Positions 40,492-53,100 of a stretch of DNA of 64,000 bases are shown here, one piece after another. The stretch is taken from assembly GCA_043228905.1 (NCBI GenBank), contig JBHGNT010000004.1:22196001-22260000 (forward strand), read 5' to 3'. Each line of letters opens with the position of its first letter. Within the stretch, counting starts at the first letter, position 1. The position numbers were made by a program, and so were the translations under genes. Origin of the DNA: Azolla caroliniana (taxonomy: Eukaryota > Polypodiophyta). The notes under the pieces were generated by a model. It was not told the origin of the DNA and made no database searches. It saw only the letters and a program-made list of their open reading frames with translations.

Positions 40492-42257
40492 AGTTGTTAC
40501 CTCCTCAAGATGAAGAACCAAAAGAGAAATCAATTACTATTGCTTATGAGCATGAATTTGTATATTGGCATTATCAAGAGCATGAAAAATGTAGTTGAAT
40601 GTGTCCTTGAATTGAAAGCATATGCTCCTTGTAAACTCCCTCAAAATAATGGCAAACAAGTTTGGGAATCTAAAGATCCCCCGTAAGAAAGCCGCAAACA
40701 CAAGGTGGATGGTTGACATTTTTAAAACAAGACAAGAAATAGGATGAAATCACGTTCCTCAAAATGTATAAAAATACCTCATCATCATCGAAGATTTTAG
40801 GATATTGTTTCACATATTATAGGACTCGTATCACCTCAAAATACACAAGAAATACTATGGTTGGTGGCAAGGATCCATCTTTTAGATCATCTTGTTAAGG
40901 CACAATCTAATAACATTTGTAGCGATGTTCACTTGTGCTCAAATTATTCTGAAGACGTAGCCACACATTATGGTGTGCATAAAAGTGCATTTGGTTTGTA
41001 CATGACCTAAGTTTCAAGGTTGAGAAGTCACCAACAAAACATTTATGACTTGCAAGCATAGGTACATGGGTTAAACAAGGTTGAACATATGGTTACTCAC
41101 TAACCTGTACTAACATCCAATGATGTATCATGTCTCTATGTTCAACCATCCACAAAAGTTTATTGGATGGTTATGACTCCCTATTTTGTATTCTTTATGA
41201 GTAGTCTATACACAAAATGGGCTAAGACTTCTCCGATTCTTGGGAATTCAACGCTTTGATGAGCAATATTTACTAGTCAAGGTAAGGTTGAAATTATGTA
41301 AATAATTTAATTTGTTCCTTTCGAGAAGAGGAGAACCCCATAATTAGGTCGGCCAAATTCCCACATTTCCTTCTTTTCCACGATTTTGCCTTGATGAGCA
41401 ATCTAGTTCCATATCAGTACAATGTGCAAATGTTTATCTATGTATTAGATCCATAATTTGATTCAAAATAGCCCTTACTTGCAATCGATGAACACAATAT
41501 TCAAAAAGTATTTGATGTACATGCCTTTTCCTATGTACTTCTTATTGTGCATGTAATTCTTATAGATTTTAGAATGCCAAATGAGAAACTTAATACAATA
41601 TGATTTACATATGCACTTGATGAGTAGTCTTGTTCAAAATAACTATGATATGCATCCATTTTCAAATGTATTGATGATGTTTATTGTATGTACACATTTT
41701 TTCATGTGTGGTTCTTGGTGTGAATGTAATTTTTGTAGGGTTTCAAAACAACAATAACATTATGTTGATGTGCATGATAAAATGCTTCGTGAAATAGTGT
41801 CCTCCTAATCACAAGGGTCTTCTCAATCAGGTAGAATTTTGATGTGTGTGTATATAGAGAGATGGATTAGTATGTTATTAACCGCATTCTTATTGCTTTG
41901 ATGTAGGGTCACATAATTCAATCTGTACATAGTTTGAATTCTTCCATGTAGAGCATGAATATATTGTAACATTTTTAAAAACATATTACCTTCAAAGTTA
42001 TGACATGTTTCTAGCATTTTGTTGTTGGGTGTGAGTTTCTCGAATAAAAAATTGGTGTGATTGAATACATGAATATGGATCGAACACCTGAAATCAATGG
42101 AGAGTTGGTAACATGAACTACTCATTTTGATCTATCAACAAATTGATGTGCATGTGTGTAGTGGTCATGTCATGTGAATGATGCACCTACATCATATGTT
42201 CCGACTATCAGGAAAATGAAATTGAACCACAAAATGCCCAACTACTTAGGAAGTTGG

Positions 42258-42555
42258 TCTCAATTTCATATTTGATGTCTAACTTACAAAGAATTTATAT
42301 ATCATGACATCCACCAAAACTCTCGCCACAATGAGAGCAATAATATCATACACGTGCTTATTAGTTACATTGGATAAATTAAAGACTATCGATAAATCTA
42401 TCGCAATTTCATATTCTATGTCTAGCTTATAAAGAACATATAAATTAATGATCGTGACATGCAACCTCCACAGAAAATCTCTCCAAAATGAGACCCATAA
42501 CATCCTACACATGTGTATTAATTAACTCGGATCAATTAAGGATTAGCAATAATTA
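42258..42555. repeat. Diverged tandem duplication of about 145 bp
   Basis: Two consecutive copies (about 42258-42403 and 42404-42555) share CAATTTCATATT.TATGTCTA, then ACATCC/CAACC..CCA, AAT.TC.CCA.AATGAGA and an AATTAA-rich end. The two are considerably diverged, so the duplication is old. Confidence 0.75.
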
Positions 42556-43823
42556 GTATGCCCTATCTTTGATAACATATTGGAAAACCTTTGAAATGCC
42601 CTTGTGTTTCTCATTATTTCTACAAATGCCCATAGATTTCTATTATTCCACCAAACATGCTTGACCAACTCCCAAAAGGCACAAATGTGGATGGGTTGAT
42701 TGTTCAAATAACAAACATAGTTGGTTTTATTTGCATTCACCAAGAGCGTTGTTTGAGGCAAACAACAAAAGCTTGAGGGCTTTTGGAGGGTTAAAGGAAA
42801 CCTCAAGGGTATGAGTCGTAGTTTTCCCCTAAATTAAAAATGAATTCGCAATAAGGACACAAGGTTTGGTGTTGAACATGTCAGTACTAGATGTACCTAT
42901 GAGGATAACGAGGGTGGTCATGAAGGTAGCGTAGTGACAACAATCAAGAACATCAATTACTTTTATGCATAATGTAAGTTTATTGTAAGGTCATATATTC
43001 ATGCAATAGAATCATTACCTGCACAAGTAAACTTTGAGTTGTCCGAAATTTTATACTAAAATATAGTTTCCTTTTTTTATGCAAAAATATGGTTTCTCTT
43101 ATGAATGAATGGAATTAAAGCAAGTTCTTGGTGTAGTTTTTGGAACACCTTTTCAGTAATCAACTCAATATTTCGTCAACTAGAAAAGAAGAAGATAGAA
43201 GTAACTATTTGTATTTCACTTGAATAACATTCATTATCTAGAGCAGTTAGCATCGGATCGTGCTCAAAAATCGTACATGGTGCTCAATTAAGCAAATATT
43301 TTCTCTCAATGAAGACTCGAGAATTTTAAGTTGTTGGTTGATTGCATATTTTATTTGTTAACTATAAGGGAACTGATGTCCCATTCCATGTTCCCTAGGA
43401 AAGGGTGACAGCTGCACATGTAAAATTTACCCGAGTACAACGTAAAATGCACACAAAACCTATTGATGATGCCAACATTTAACTTTTGATTTGGACGAGA
43501 CAACCACAAGACCTTTGACTTTAGTACCTCATCCATCTCATCAATGCACCTAGTGGAACAAACACTAATATGTACAAATGGACATCTTAATGCACTCAAA
43601 ACAATGTCCATGACGTTCACTTGGCCGATATCCAAACCACGTGTCTTCTTTCAAAAAGTTGTGCCTTTTAAAAAAAAGATGATGCACTCATGGCTGAATT
43701 ATTGTGTGTTCCTTTACGAAGTCTCCACTACAACTCGGTTAAAAGGGTTAGTGAAGCAATGTTGCCACATGATTACCCCCTCTTGCACCCACTCACAAAA
43801 GTGTGAAATGCCGCTTGCACATG

Positions 43824-43918
43824 AGCATCCCAAGATTTGTAAGTGCTGAACAACGTAAAAGAAAGGTAAGAGCATCCCAATACATTGCAAGTGTAAAACA
43901 ACGTAAAAGAAAGGTTTT
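43824..43918. repeat. Tandem duplication of about 47 bp
   Basis: GAGCATCCCAA and AACAACGTAAAAGAAAGGT each occur twice in register, at about 43824-43868 and 43871-43918. No coding role is visible. Confidence 0.8.
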
Positions 43919-45699
43919 GTTTCCTTCATTATGTGGATCATTTCAACAAATATAAGCTATAAAGTATAATTCACGTGTAGCTACACCTACAGAAAATGTG
44001 CACGTCATTGATAGTAATTGATCCAAAAGATTAAGATGTTTTATTATTATTATTTGAGGTCAATTTATGCTCTACAAGGAATCACCTTACTCAGTTAAAC
44101 ATTGATGACATCGATTAGTTTTGTATTTGTCTCATTAACATGTCAATTAATCAATAAGTTCCATCATTGTAATACAATCTGGCTATACATGCTACTTATT
44201 GGAATAAGAAATACCTGCGAGTCATTTGATCAATGAAATGAGTGGTCAATCGTTTATCAAATGCTCATTGATAATCATTCAAGCAAGCAGTCCACCACTG
44301 ATGCATTTAATTGTTTATAATGCTTGGAGAATTTAGACAATATTCCCTCACTAAATATCCTTCCAACAAGTAGGGTTGGGATCAAAATTATCTAGACTAG
44401 AGAGTCGGGACTTTTGATCTTTAGTGCATAGCTATAATTAAGGCATTTATTTCTCTATCGAACAAAACATTTGAAACACATCTTCCATCCATTTAAATGC
44501 AACTAAACATGAGATTATGATTCATGGAATTTCATGTTATCAATCAAATAATAAATAACACTTTTGGTGCAGTATCATTTATAAAGTATTTTAAAACATT
44601 AGATTGTTTCAATATTCTAATATATAGAAAATGTATTTATCGAATGATTAGTTATTACTCGAGAGTCGACACACTCCTGATAGTCTATAAATTAAAAACA
44701 CTCTCACCGCTAAATGTACACTGTATTGAAAGTGCACCTAATTGGAGGCTGACTATCTACACACCCTAGTCATAGCTTTTGTTTGGCAATTATAATGGTC
44801 TGTAACAACATACATATGTCACAATCATACATGAAGCTATATAACATGTGACCCACTAATCTACCTAAAAGTGTTGTAATTCCGGAAACAATGTCAAAGA
44901 AGAAGGCAAACAAACAATCCACGTGTGCACACAAACTTTCATGCACACACTAAGTATAATCCCGCGCATACACACACACACACACAATCTTATCTTCATA
45001 TTTGTATCACATTTTATATATTCCCTCCACTTTGCTTAAAGAGGTATTTTGGTGTCACTAAAGTTCCTAACAATAAATTCCGACATACTTTCTAGATTGA
45101 ATTGTTTGATAGCTATATTTTTTATTCTCTTGTCATTAACAATCAAGACCATGTCAAGGGTGTTATAATGCGGACATCCAATCATGAGCATTCGAGTGAT
45201 GATGATGATGTAAGAAGAGAAAGCATGAGAAGTTGCAAGACACACAACTCAACAATGCTAACATCAGAAACAACGAGAACTGATGATAAGTATCATCCAA
45301 TCACTTTCATCCCTTGCAATGTTTTGATGTCATGGTTTAGATGTTGAGTACATAAATTGTTATGTGGATGAGACATTTATGGTGGAAGAACATGACTCAA
45401 TTGCAACATTACTGAAACTCTTTGCATGGTTGAGAATAATCTCCAAGACCATTTCAACTTTATTAAGCTTCGATAATTTGTTATGTCATTTTTGTTGTTT
45501 GAAAGGAAGAGGTATCTTCGAAACAATCCATTCTCTTGCCTAGGAGGTGGCGATGGGAAAGCTGTAAGGATGGAGACAAAATCCAATGCATTAGTATAGG
45601 AATCACAACACATGTGCAAGTATGCGATGAATGATTAGAGGGCGAGTCTGAGGACGTTCATCAAAGTTGGATGTGGGTCGAAGAGCTCTCGACTTTGGC

Positions 45700-46210
45700 C
45701 CAAATAGATATTCCATGTGAGCTATATATAGTATACGGGATGTGGTGTGGCCCAAGCAACTTGGCATAAAAGGACATTCCTGTAAACCTACCTAGAGTGA
45801 ACCTATAGTGAAAGAGCACTATACATGAAACCACTTCAACCCTTGTATTCTCGAAAGCCTCCAGAAGGGAGAAGGCGGGTAGGTGGAAAGGCGAGAAGGG
45901 GGGGGGGGGGTGCTGGAACGAACAATGATCGGGGTGCAAATGCTGGAGCTAGTGATCGGGGGTGTAAAATCCTGGAATGAGAGATCGGGCCGGACAGCTC
46001 GAGATCGAATCGATGACGCGATCATGGTGATTCCTCGGCCAATTCCCCCACTACACAAACACACATTCATTGCCTGCCTTTTGATTCAAAAAACAAAAAT
46101 ATAACCCAACCCCAACACACACACACAAAAAAAACACAGAAGAAAGAAAGGCAGAAAGTTCCCTCCCAAATCCTTCCCTTTCCATACATATATGTATGTA
46201 CATACATACA

Positions 46211-46241
<31 letters not shown>

Positions 46242-46337
46242 AATTAGAAAAAGTTCATGCGATCTGCTTTTTTTGTCCCCCGCCATCGCCATCGCCATCG
46301 CCATCGCCATCATCTCTGCTTTCCTTCTGCACACATC

Positions 46338-46384
<47 letters not shown>

Positions 46385-46609
46385 AAACACACACACAGAC
46401 AGAGACAGAGACAGAGACTGACAAGAGACAGAGACAGATGCAAACTCTCCATCGCACTCTTTCACTCCCTCGAGCTTTCCCATTCTCTCTCTCTCTCTCT
46501 CTCTCTCTCCCCCCGTCTGCTAATTTCTGTCTCCTGTTCCTTCTTTGCTTTAACGAGGATGCTTCTTCCTTCTCCTTCCTTCTCCTTCAAGCACGCCATG
46601 CCATGCCAT

Positions 46610-46665
<56 letters not shown>

Positions 46666-47134
46666 GTTTGATCTGATGACCACGTCAAGTGAATCCTCCC
46701 ATGGAAGTACTCGCATCATCTCTTGAAAAGAAGAACGGCTTGCTTTGCCCGTGTTTGGTTTTTCCTTTACCTAAGAATAAAGCTTCGATTTCCCATAGCT
46801 TCTGACGTCGCTTGTGAACCGGAAGGACCATGCAATTCCACGCTTTTATGGCGACAATGTGTCGATTGAAGAGAAACAGCCTTTCTGTGCCAAGATTTTG
46901 AACCTTACTATCCAGCCAAGTTTCGTTCATTCAGTTTTCTACGGAGGAAAGCATACATCCTCCGAACAATTAGAATCAATCGTCTGTGCTAGACACTGAC
47001 GTTTTTGGCCCTAGAAGGTTAATTAAAAAGCTTCAATTTCAATGGAAACGAATGTTTCCAAAATGGATGATATACTCATGTTGATGTTGATATTGACCTG
47101 ACCATTAAGCAGAACGATAACAACAAAGCATTCC
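45700..47134 (+). promoter_or_regulatory. Upstream/5'UTR region of the ARM-repeat kinesin
   Basis: The region has a G-run at 45899-45910, (AAAT)n at 46210-46243, (GCCATC)n at 46281-46311, and three (CT)n tracts at 46343-46383, 46483-46508 and 46611-46661. Long pyrimidine leaders like this are usual just upstream of plant coding sequences. Frames across the CT tracts give only Ser-Leu repeats. A short upstream frame of 34 codons (ATG 46700, stop at 46802-46804) precedes the kinesin ATG and could act as a uORF if transcribed. The transcription start cannot be placed. Confidence 0.45.
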
Positions 47135-50100
47135 ATGGCTACTTCTCGCGCTTCCATCCTACACAAATGTATCTCCAACCCCCCATCTTCTTCGTCATAC
47201 AACCGTACTCCTGCCAAACGTTCTGTCACCAAATCAGAGGACGGCACAGGTGAGAAGAGCATTCCATCATTTCTCTTTCTCTCTTTACTGCACGGTCACA
47301 TGTTTTCATTAACCATTCCGAACTCAAATCCTTCAGGATGGATTTATGATGTTTGCACCAGAAATATTCTTCTGCCTCTGTATTATTTTAGTTTTTTTTT
47401 CTGTATCTCCAATTGGTCATTATGATTCTCTTACTATATACCAATTAAAAATCGCTGTCAAATTCTAGTTTCAGGAGATGCTGCAAATGTAGTGTCTTTG
47501 ATCAGGATAATATGATGTTTTTATTTGTAATTCTGCACTTAAATATTTGAAGATTATTATAAAATTCGTTCTACCTATGTTTTTAAATCTATCATTGAGG
47601 AAGAAAGCTAGGCAAGATGTTTTCACTCGCCGTTTACTTAATTCTACATATTCTCCAAATCTGTCTTTAGAGTACTTCAAGATGTGGTGTTTTGGTCTAG
47701 ATAATAAGATGTTATCGTTTATAATTCTGTGACTCGAATCCTCCAGTGCTCACAATTTTGTAACAAAAGCTATCATTGTGCATTTGGCTTCAATTGATTT
47801 CTGAGGAAGAATGGATGGTCTGATTTGGTCTTTCAGTCAATCATTGAAGAAGGAAGTATGTCCTGATTTTTTTAGCTATCTAACTACTCCCTTCTTCGTC
47901 TCACTACAAAATTCAGTGGTTAGTCTTTGTGGTTTCTTGTCCACTGTGGCTTAATCCTGCATGATGATCATGCAATACTTGCGTAAAAACATCTCTGAAT
48001 TGCGGAAGCGCAGAAATATGATTCTCACATCGTATATGTCATGGTTCTAATGCCAGAAAATGTCTGGTGTGATATTCACAAAAATGCTTTTCAGTTTACA
48101 ATGCCTGAAATGGCTACCCGTTCTGTATTTACCGTTCTTTAATAGTGGTTACCAGCGCCCCCTTGTATTCGATGACATGATCATGCCTCTCTTTTTTAAG
48201 TACATTGCATAGTGCTCAGCTGGGGGTTGGTTGAACATCTTAGAAACACTTCCAAGTTCTAACTGGTTGATTCTATGCACAAAATTTGTGTGGTTTATTG
48301 TAAATTATCTTTAAGAATGACACTGGATAAAGAATAGAGCCCTCAAGTTGATGCAACAACTATATATTAATTAAATCATGTGCCTAAACAGGCAGAATTA
48401 TTGTTGCATTTTTGGCTCCAGTTTCGTAGCTGAGATATCTTCTTGATATTGCAAGTTATAAAGGTGAGTATGCCCAACAATTAGATCTAGGATTGATTGA
48501 GTTGCTCAGGTAGGTAGGTGGTTGTGTCTTGGAAATATTATTTGAACCTCAAACGTATTATTTTCAACATCTTGTGATCCATATTGTGCTTGTTCTAAGG
48601 CTAATGCATGTTTTCCATTTTAAGGTTATGAAGTGCGACAGGCTCATCAGCTTGTAGATCATTTACCTATGCATCTTATGATGACAATGCCTCGTACACA
48701 TAATTATGGTCTCTATGATTTCTCTAAAATTTAAGAATGCTTTGAAATTCAACATTTTGGGGGCTATTTAGATGCTGTGAGAACTAACAGGAGGTATACA
48801 AGTATATTTGCTCCTCAGAGGACATACATTTGACTTGCACAATTGTTATCTCTGCAATTTGATAGTTGAAATATTTGAAACTCTCAGTCACTCTATACAT
48901 AGTCTTATTTGAATATTGCATTCTTCAGTTCCACGAGGTCAGATGAAGAACTTTAACATGCGAAACCATTTGAAATAGCCTTGTTGGGCCTCATATTTCA
49001 TGAATCCCATCCAACAAACAGCAGATATTTAGACTCTCCCATTGAAATTTCTTGGAAAAATGTGATTTTTTCTCCCCTTTCTCCTGTTCTGTTTATTAAT
49101 TTCATATTCTTTCTAGTTTGATTTTGTTATCTGGTTACTGGTTGGGACAACTCTAAATCAAGTGTTTGACACAAAAATTATTTGAATATTGTGTCTCACT
49201 GTGTGTTTTCTTTGATCTCAGTATCTGGAAGGGTTCGGGTAGCAGTTAGGCTTCGTCCTAGGAATGCAGAAGAGTTGAAGACAGATCTCGATTTTGCAGA
49301 TTGTGTGGAGCTTGAACCAGAGGTCATATCTAACTTTCATTTTGATTGCTTTGTGCGATCTTCATTATTGATATCAGTGCCTGCCAGTAAAATAATGGAA
49401 ATCAGTTCTTTTGTTTGCGTGTTGGACGTCTCGAAAGTTAAGATTATATTTAATTGTGTGTTTTTCAGGCAAAGCTTATTACTATCGCTATTGATTTCAT
49501 AAGAATTTGAATATAATTACTATTGAAGCTTGACTATGCTTAGTAACAAAGTCAGGTAGATACGATATCCATCATGTAGAGTTATTAATGTTTTTTAAAT
49601 TGCTTTTGGCTTTGGCAGTTGCACCGATTGAAGCTTCGGAAGAATAATTGGGAGTCTGATACTTTCCAATTTGATCAAGTTTTTACAGAACATGCATCAC
49701 AAAAGCGGGTGTACGAAGTTGTGGCAAAACCTGTTGTAGAGGTATTTTCAAACACTCTTAACCTGTTAATGATATGTCTACTCAATTCTTTGATCATATA
49801 ACAAGGAGATTATAGATTATGCACATTTGTATGCTTCTCCAAACGGGATGAAATATAAGATCTGTAGATTCTTACAAGTCAAGAGGTGTGATGAGGGCAA
49901 ACCATATAAATCTGGCTTATACTCTTGAATAACAACTCAAATATAAATACTGAATATGACAACTCCTAAAGCATACACCATGTTATGGGAAAAGAGAGAA
50001 GATACGTTATGGGACAACTTCTGCGTAGGAAAGCATTGCAGATGCTGGTGGCATCTTATGGGAAAAGAGAGAAGATACGTTATGTGTGCTTGTGTTTCTG

Positions 50101-53100
50101 TTTTGATATCCTCTTATATCTTTTCATCAAGTGATTTCATGAATAGGCACACATACACATGCACAAAAAACGGGGTAGTTACTAGTTCATGAACTCATAA
50201 CAGAAGTTGAATGGCCAATGGGCATCCTGGCATCCATATCTTCATGATACCATAGGCTCTCTCAATATTGACATTATTATCTGCTGAGATTAGATTGTAG
50301 CCTACAAGATAGCTCATAGATACAAATTTACAATTGCTTTGCCCTTTCATGGGGTAGTGATACATATCTTGAGGATGTCTATTCCAGGTAGCAGGGATCC
50401 AGCTTTTAGTACAGCATCTGAATGGTAATATAATAATCCTTGAGAGTTATGAGCCCCAAAGCAAACTTCCATCTTGTTACCTAAACGAGGACTAAGAAAA
50501 AGAAGAAGTGCTCTTCATCCAGTAAAGCAAAAGAGTAGACAGAATCAATATTTTTGAATATGTAAGTCAGCTTATACCCCTGATGTAAACATAGATGGGG
50601 TTTGCCTACTTGTGGGAACTAGTAGTGTAATTAGAGATGGTATGGCATCTAGTCCACATAAGGCATAAAATGATTTGCAGCATCCATGCCCTCGGAAGTT
50701 TTCTTCTGCCAGATGCAATACATATTTCTAGCTATTAAAATAATATCCATTTCTAGCTTTATCTCACCAAGTTCTAATTAGAAGGGAAGTAATTACCATA
50801 CATAAGGTCTCAATTGTTTACTCATGTTTCTATTTTGTTGCACTGAGTCCATAAGCTGTCAGACCCATTTCATGTTTTCTTCCTTGTAATCATCATGCGT
50901 TCTTATTTGATAATTTTCAGAGTGTGTTGGAGGGGTACAATGGGACTTTAATGGCGTATGGCCAAACAGGAACAGGTAAGACGTACACTTTGGGTCAGCT
51001 GGGTGATGAAGATGATTCAAGTCGAGGAATAATGGTCAGAGCAGTAGAGGACATTCTAGCAGCAGTTTCATCAAAAGAGGATTCTGTTACAGTTTCATAC
51101 CTGCAGGTAAATTGCTTCTGTGCTGATTAATTTCAAAATGAAAAGTTTCTATTGTTTGCATGCATGCTGATCTATTTTTGGAATCTGCTAATAATCACAA
51201 TATCATTTCAGCTATATATGGAGATGATCCAAGACCTCCTTGCTCCTGAGAAAGAAAATATTCCAATTGTTGAGGATCCAAAGATGAGAGATGTATGTGT
51301 CCCTGGGGCAACTGTTATTGATTTGAAAGACTATAAAAGCTTTATAGATTTGCTGAAAGTTGGAGAAGCGAACAGAGCTGTTGCAAATACAAAGCTCAAT
51401 GCCGAATCGTCTCGGAGCCATGCTATTCTTGTTGTAAGAATGTTGTGGTGGTTTTGTACTATGTAGAGGTCTTTGTACTCATAAGAATGGATGCGCTAAA
51501 ACTTTCCGGAGATATTAGCTGGACAATTGTTTCCTAACAAAACATCAGTTTATGATATGTATTAAGGGATGCAGTTTCCTAGAGAGTTTGAGGACAGATT
51601 AGACTTGTGCTATTGTTGCTTTTACTAGGTAGCTTAATTTTGAGAGGGATTTTATTTTTACTGTATGGATATTTTAATACTTTAGTATATGAAATGTTTT
51701 TAATTTTGGGCGGTTTACTACAGGTGACGGTGAAGAAGCTTGTTAAGGAGAGTTCAGAAGAGTTACTAGTATCAGACAGTGTTGATAATCTGTTTTGTGG
51801 AAGAGACTTTTCAGTCCCAACTGTTCGAAGAAGCAAATTAGTGGTTGTTGATCTAGCTGGTTCTGAGCGAATCGATAAGTCTGGTCTGTTTTAATTTAGT
51901 GTACTGCTCAATTGAAACCCCAAATGCCCATGTATCAACAAAATTGGGCCTTTTTTCAGGAGTTGGCGGATCTTCTCTAGATGAAGCTAAATCTATCAAT
52001 CTGTCGCTGACGGCACTTGGAAAATGCATTAATGCACTTGCGGAAGGAAGTTCACATGTTCCAGTAAGAGACTCCAAGCTGACGAGACTACTTCGTGATT
52101 CATTTGGAGGTGGTTCTTTACTTTCTATTTTTATGCAAATTTAAAAGGTTGACATTCTTGTGTTCACTGCTTTTCTTGCTGTTATGATTGTTGTTTTCAT
52201 TTGCTTACATTGCAGAACATCAGTGTCTAGAGTATATTCATATGAATGGTCTGCTGACTCTAGATACTTCAAAGTAATAGTAATATAGAGTCGTAAATGA
52301 TGCAAAGCTTTATGAGGGGATTGGTTATTTTTTGCATCTGTTTTATATTCCAGGAGTTAGTTTCATGAATTATATTCTACTTTCTTTGTTTTTCCTTTTA
52401 AATATGCATATTTTTAATTGGCATTGTGTTATGAGCTATAAGACTTGAACTTATGGTGTTAGATAGATATATATTTGTGTAAGAGCACATAAACTCTGAA
52501 CCATCAGCTTTTTCTTTAACATCTGCAATGGACATATTATGCTTGTATCTTTGAAGGGCATCTTAGAAGAAAACTTTTCATGTTTATAATTAATTGTGGA
52601 GAAGCAAGGTTTGATGTAATATTGTGGAGAGAGCAACCATAATAAGATATACTACACAATGTGTCATGGTATATTATCATGCATTTATGGAGATGTACAC
52701 CCCTTTTGCAAGTGCATTAGGTAATAGCAATCTAACATTGTGTCCATTATGTTGCTTTGTTGATGGGATAAGCGTAATCAAATCCCCATCTCTGGGTAAA
52801 AGAAGTGTACTAGATCTGATTTTTTTGCTTGTGTACTTTTGGAATTTGATGTATATATTCATATTGGTTGTGCTGTGGATGAGAGGTTCAAGTGTTGTAG
52901 CATGTGAATGAGAACTTAAATATGTTGCTTTGATTTTCCATTGAAGCAAAATAAGTTCTGTGATTTGAGCAAATGAACTGTTCTTTACAAATGGAATTCA
53001 TACACTTATCTTGATGTCGTCAGGAATTTGGCTATTCCAAACTACAAGACACTTAAACTGTTTTGTAATGTTGTGGTAGGGTCTGCTAGGACCTCGCTAG

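Larger units (their letters stand above)
40497..45700. other. Intergenic sequence without a recognised gene
   Basis: No convincing exon or protein family on either strand. Two tandem duplications are listed separately (42260-42555, 43824-43918). Short AC runs occur at about 44969-44987. The sequence downstream of the copia element (40497-41300) has gag-like fragmentary frames but nothing diagnostic. Confidence 0.4.

Noticed and set aside
45883-46104. 73-codon Gly/Arg-rich frame beside a G-run
   Set aside because: No family match and no splice context; likely a by-product of GC-rich leader or promoter sequence.
46273-46671. 132-codon open frame with long Ser-Leu repeats
   Set aside because: It is generated by (CT)n and (GCCATC)n tracts in the kinesin leader. 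No domain, and composition is purely that of the microsatellites.
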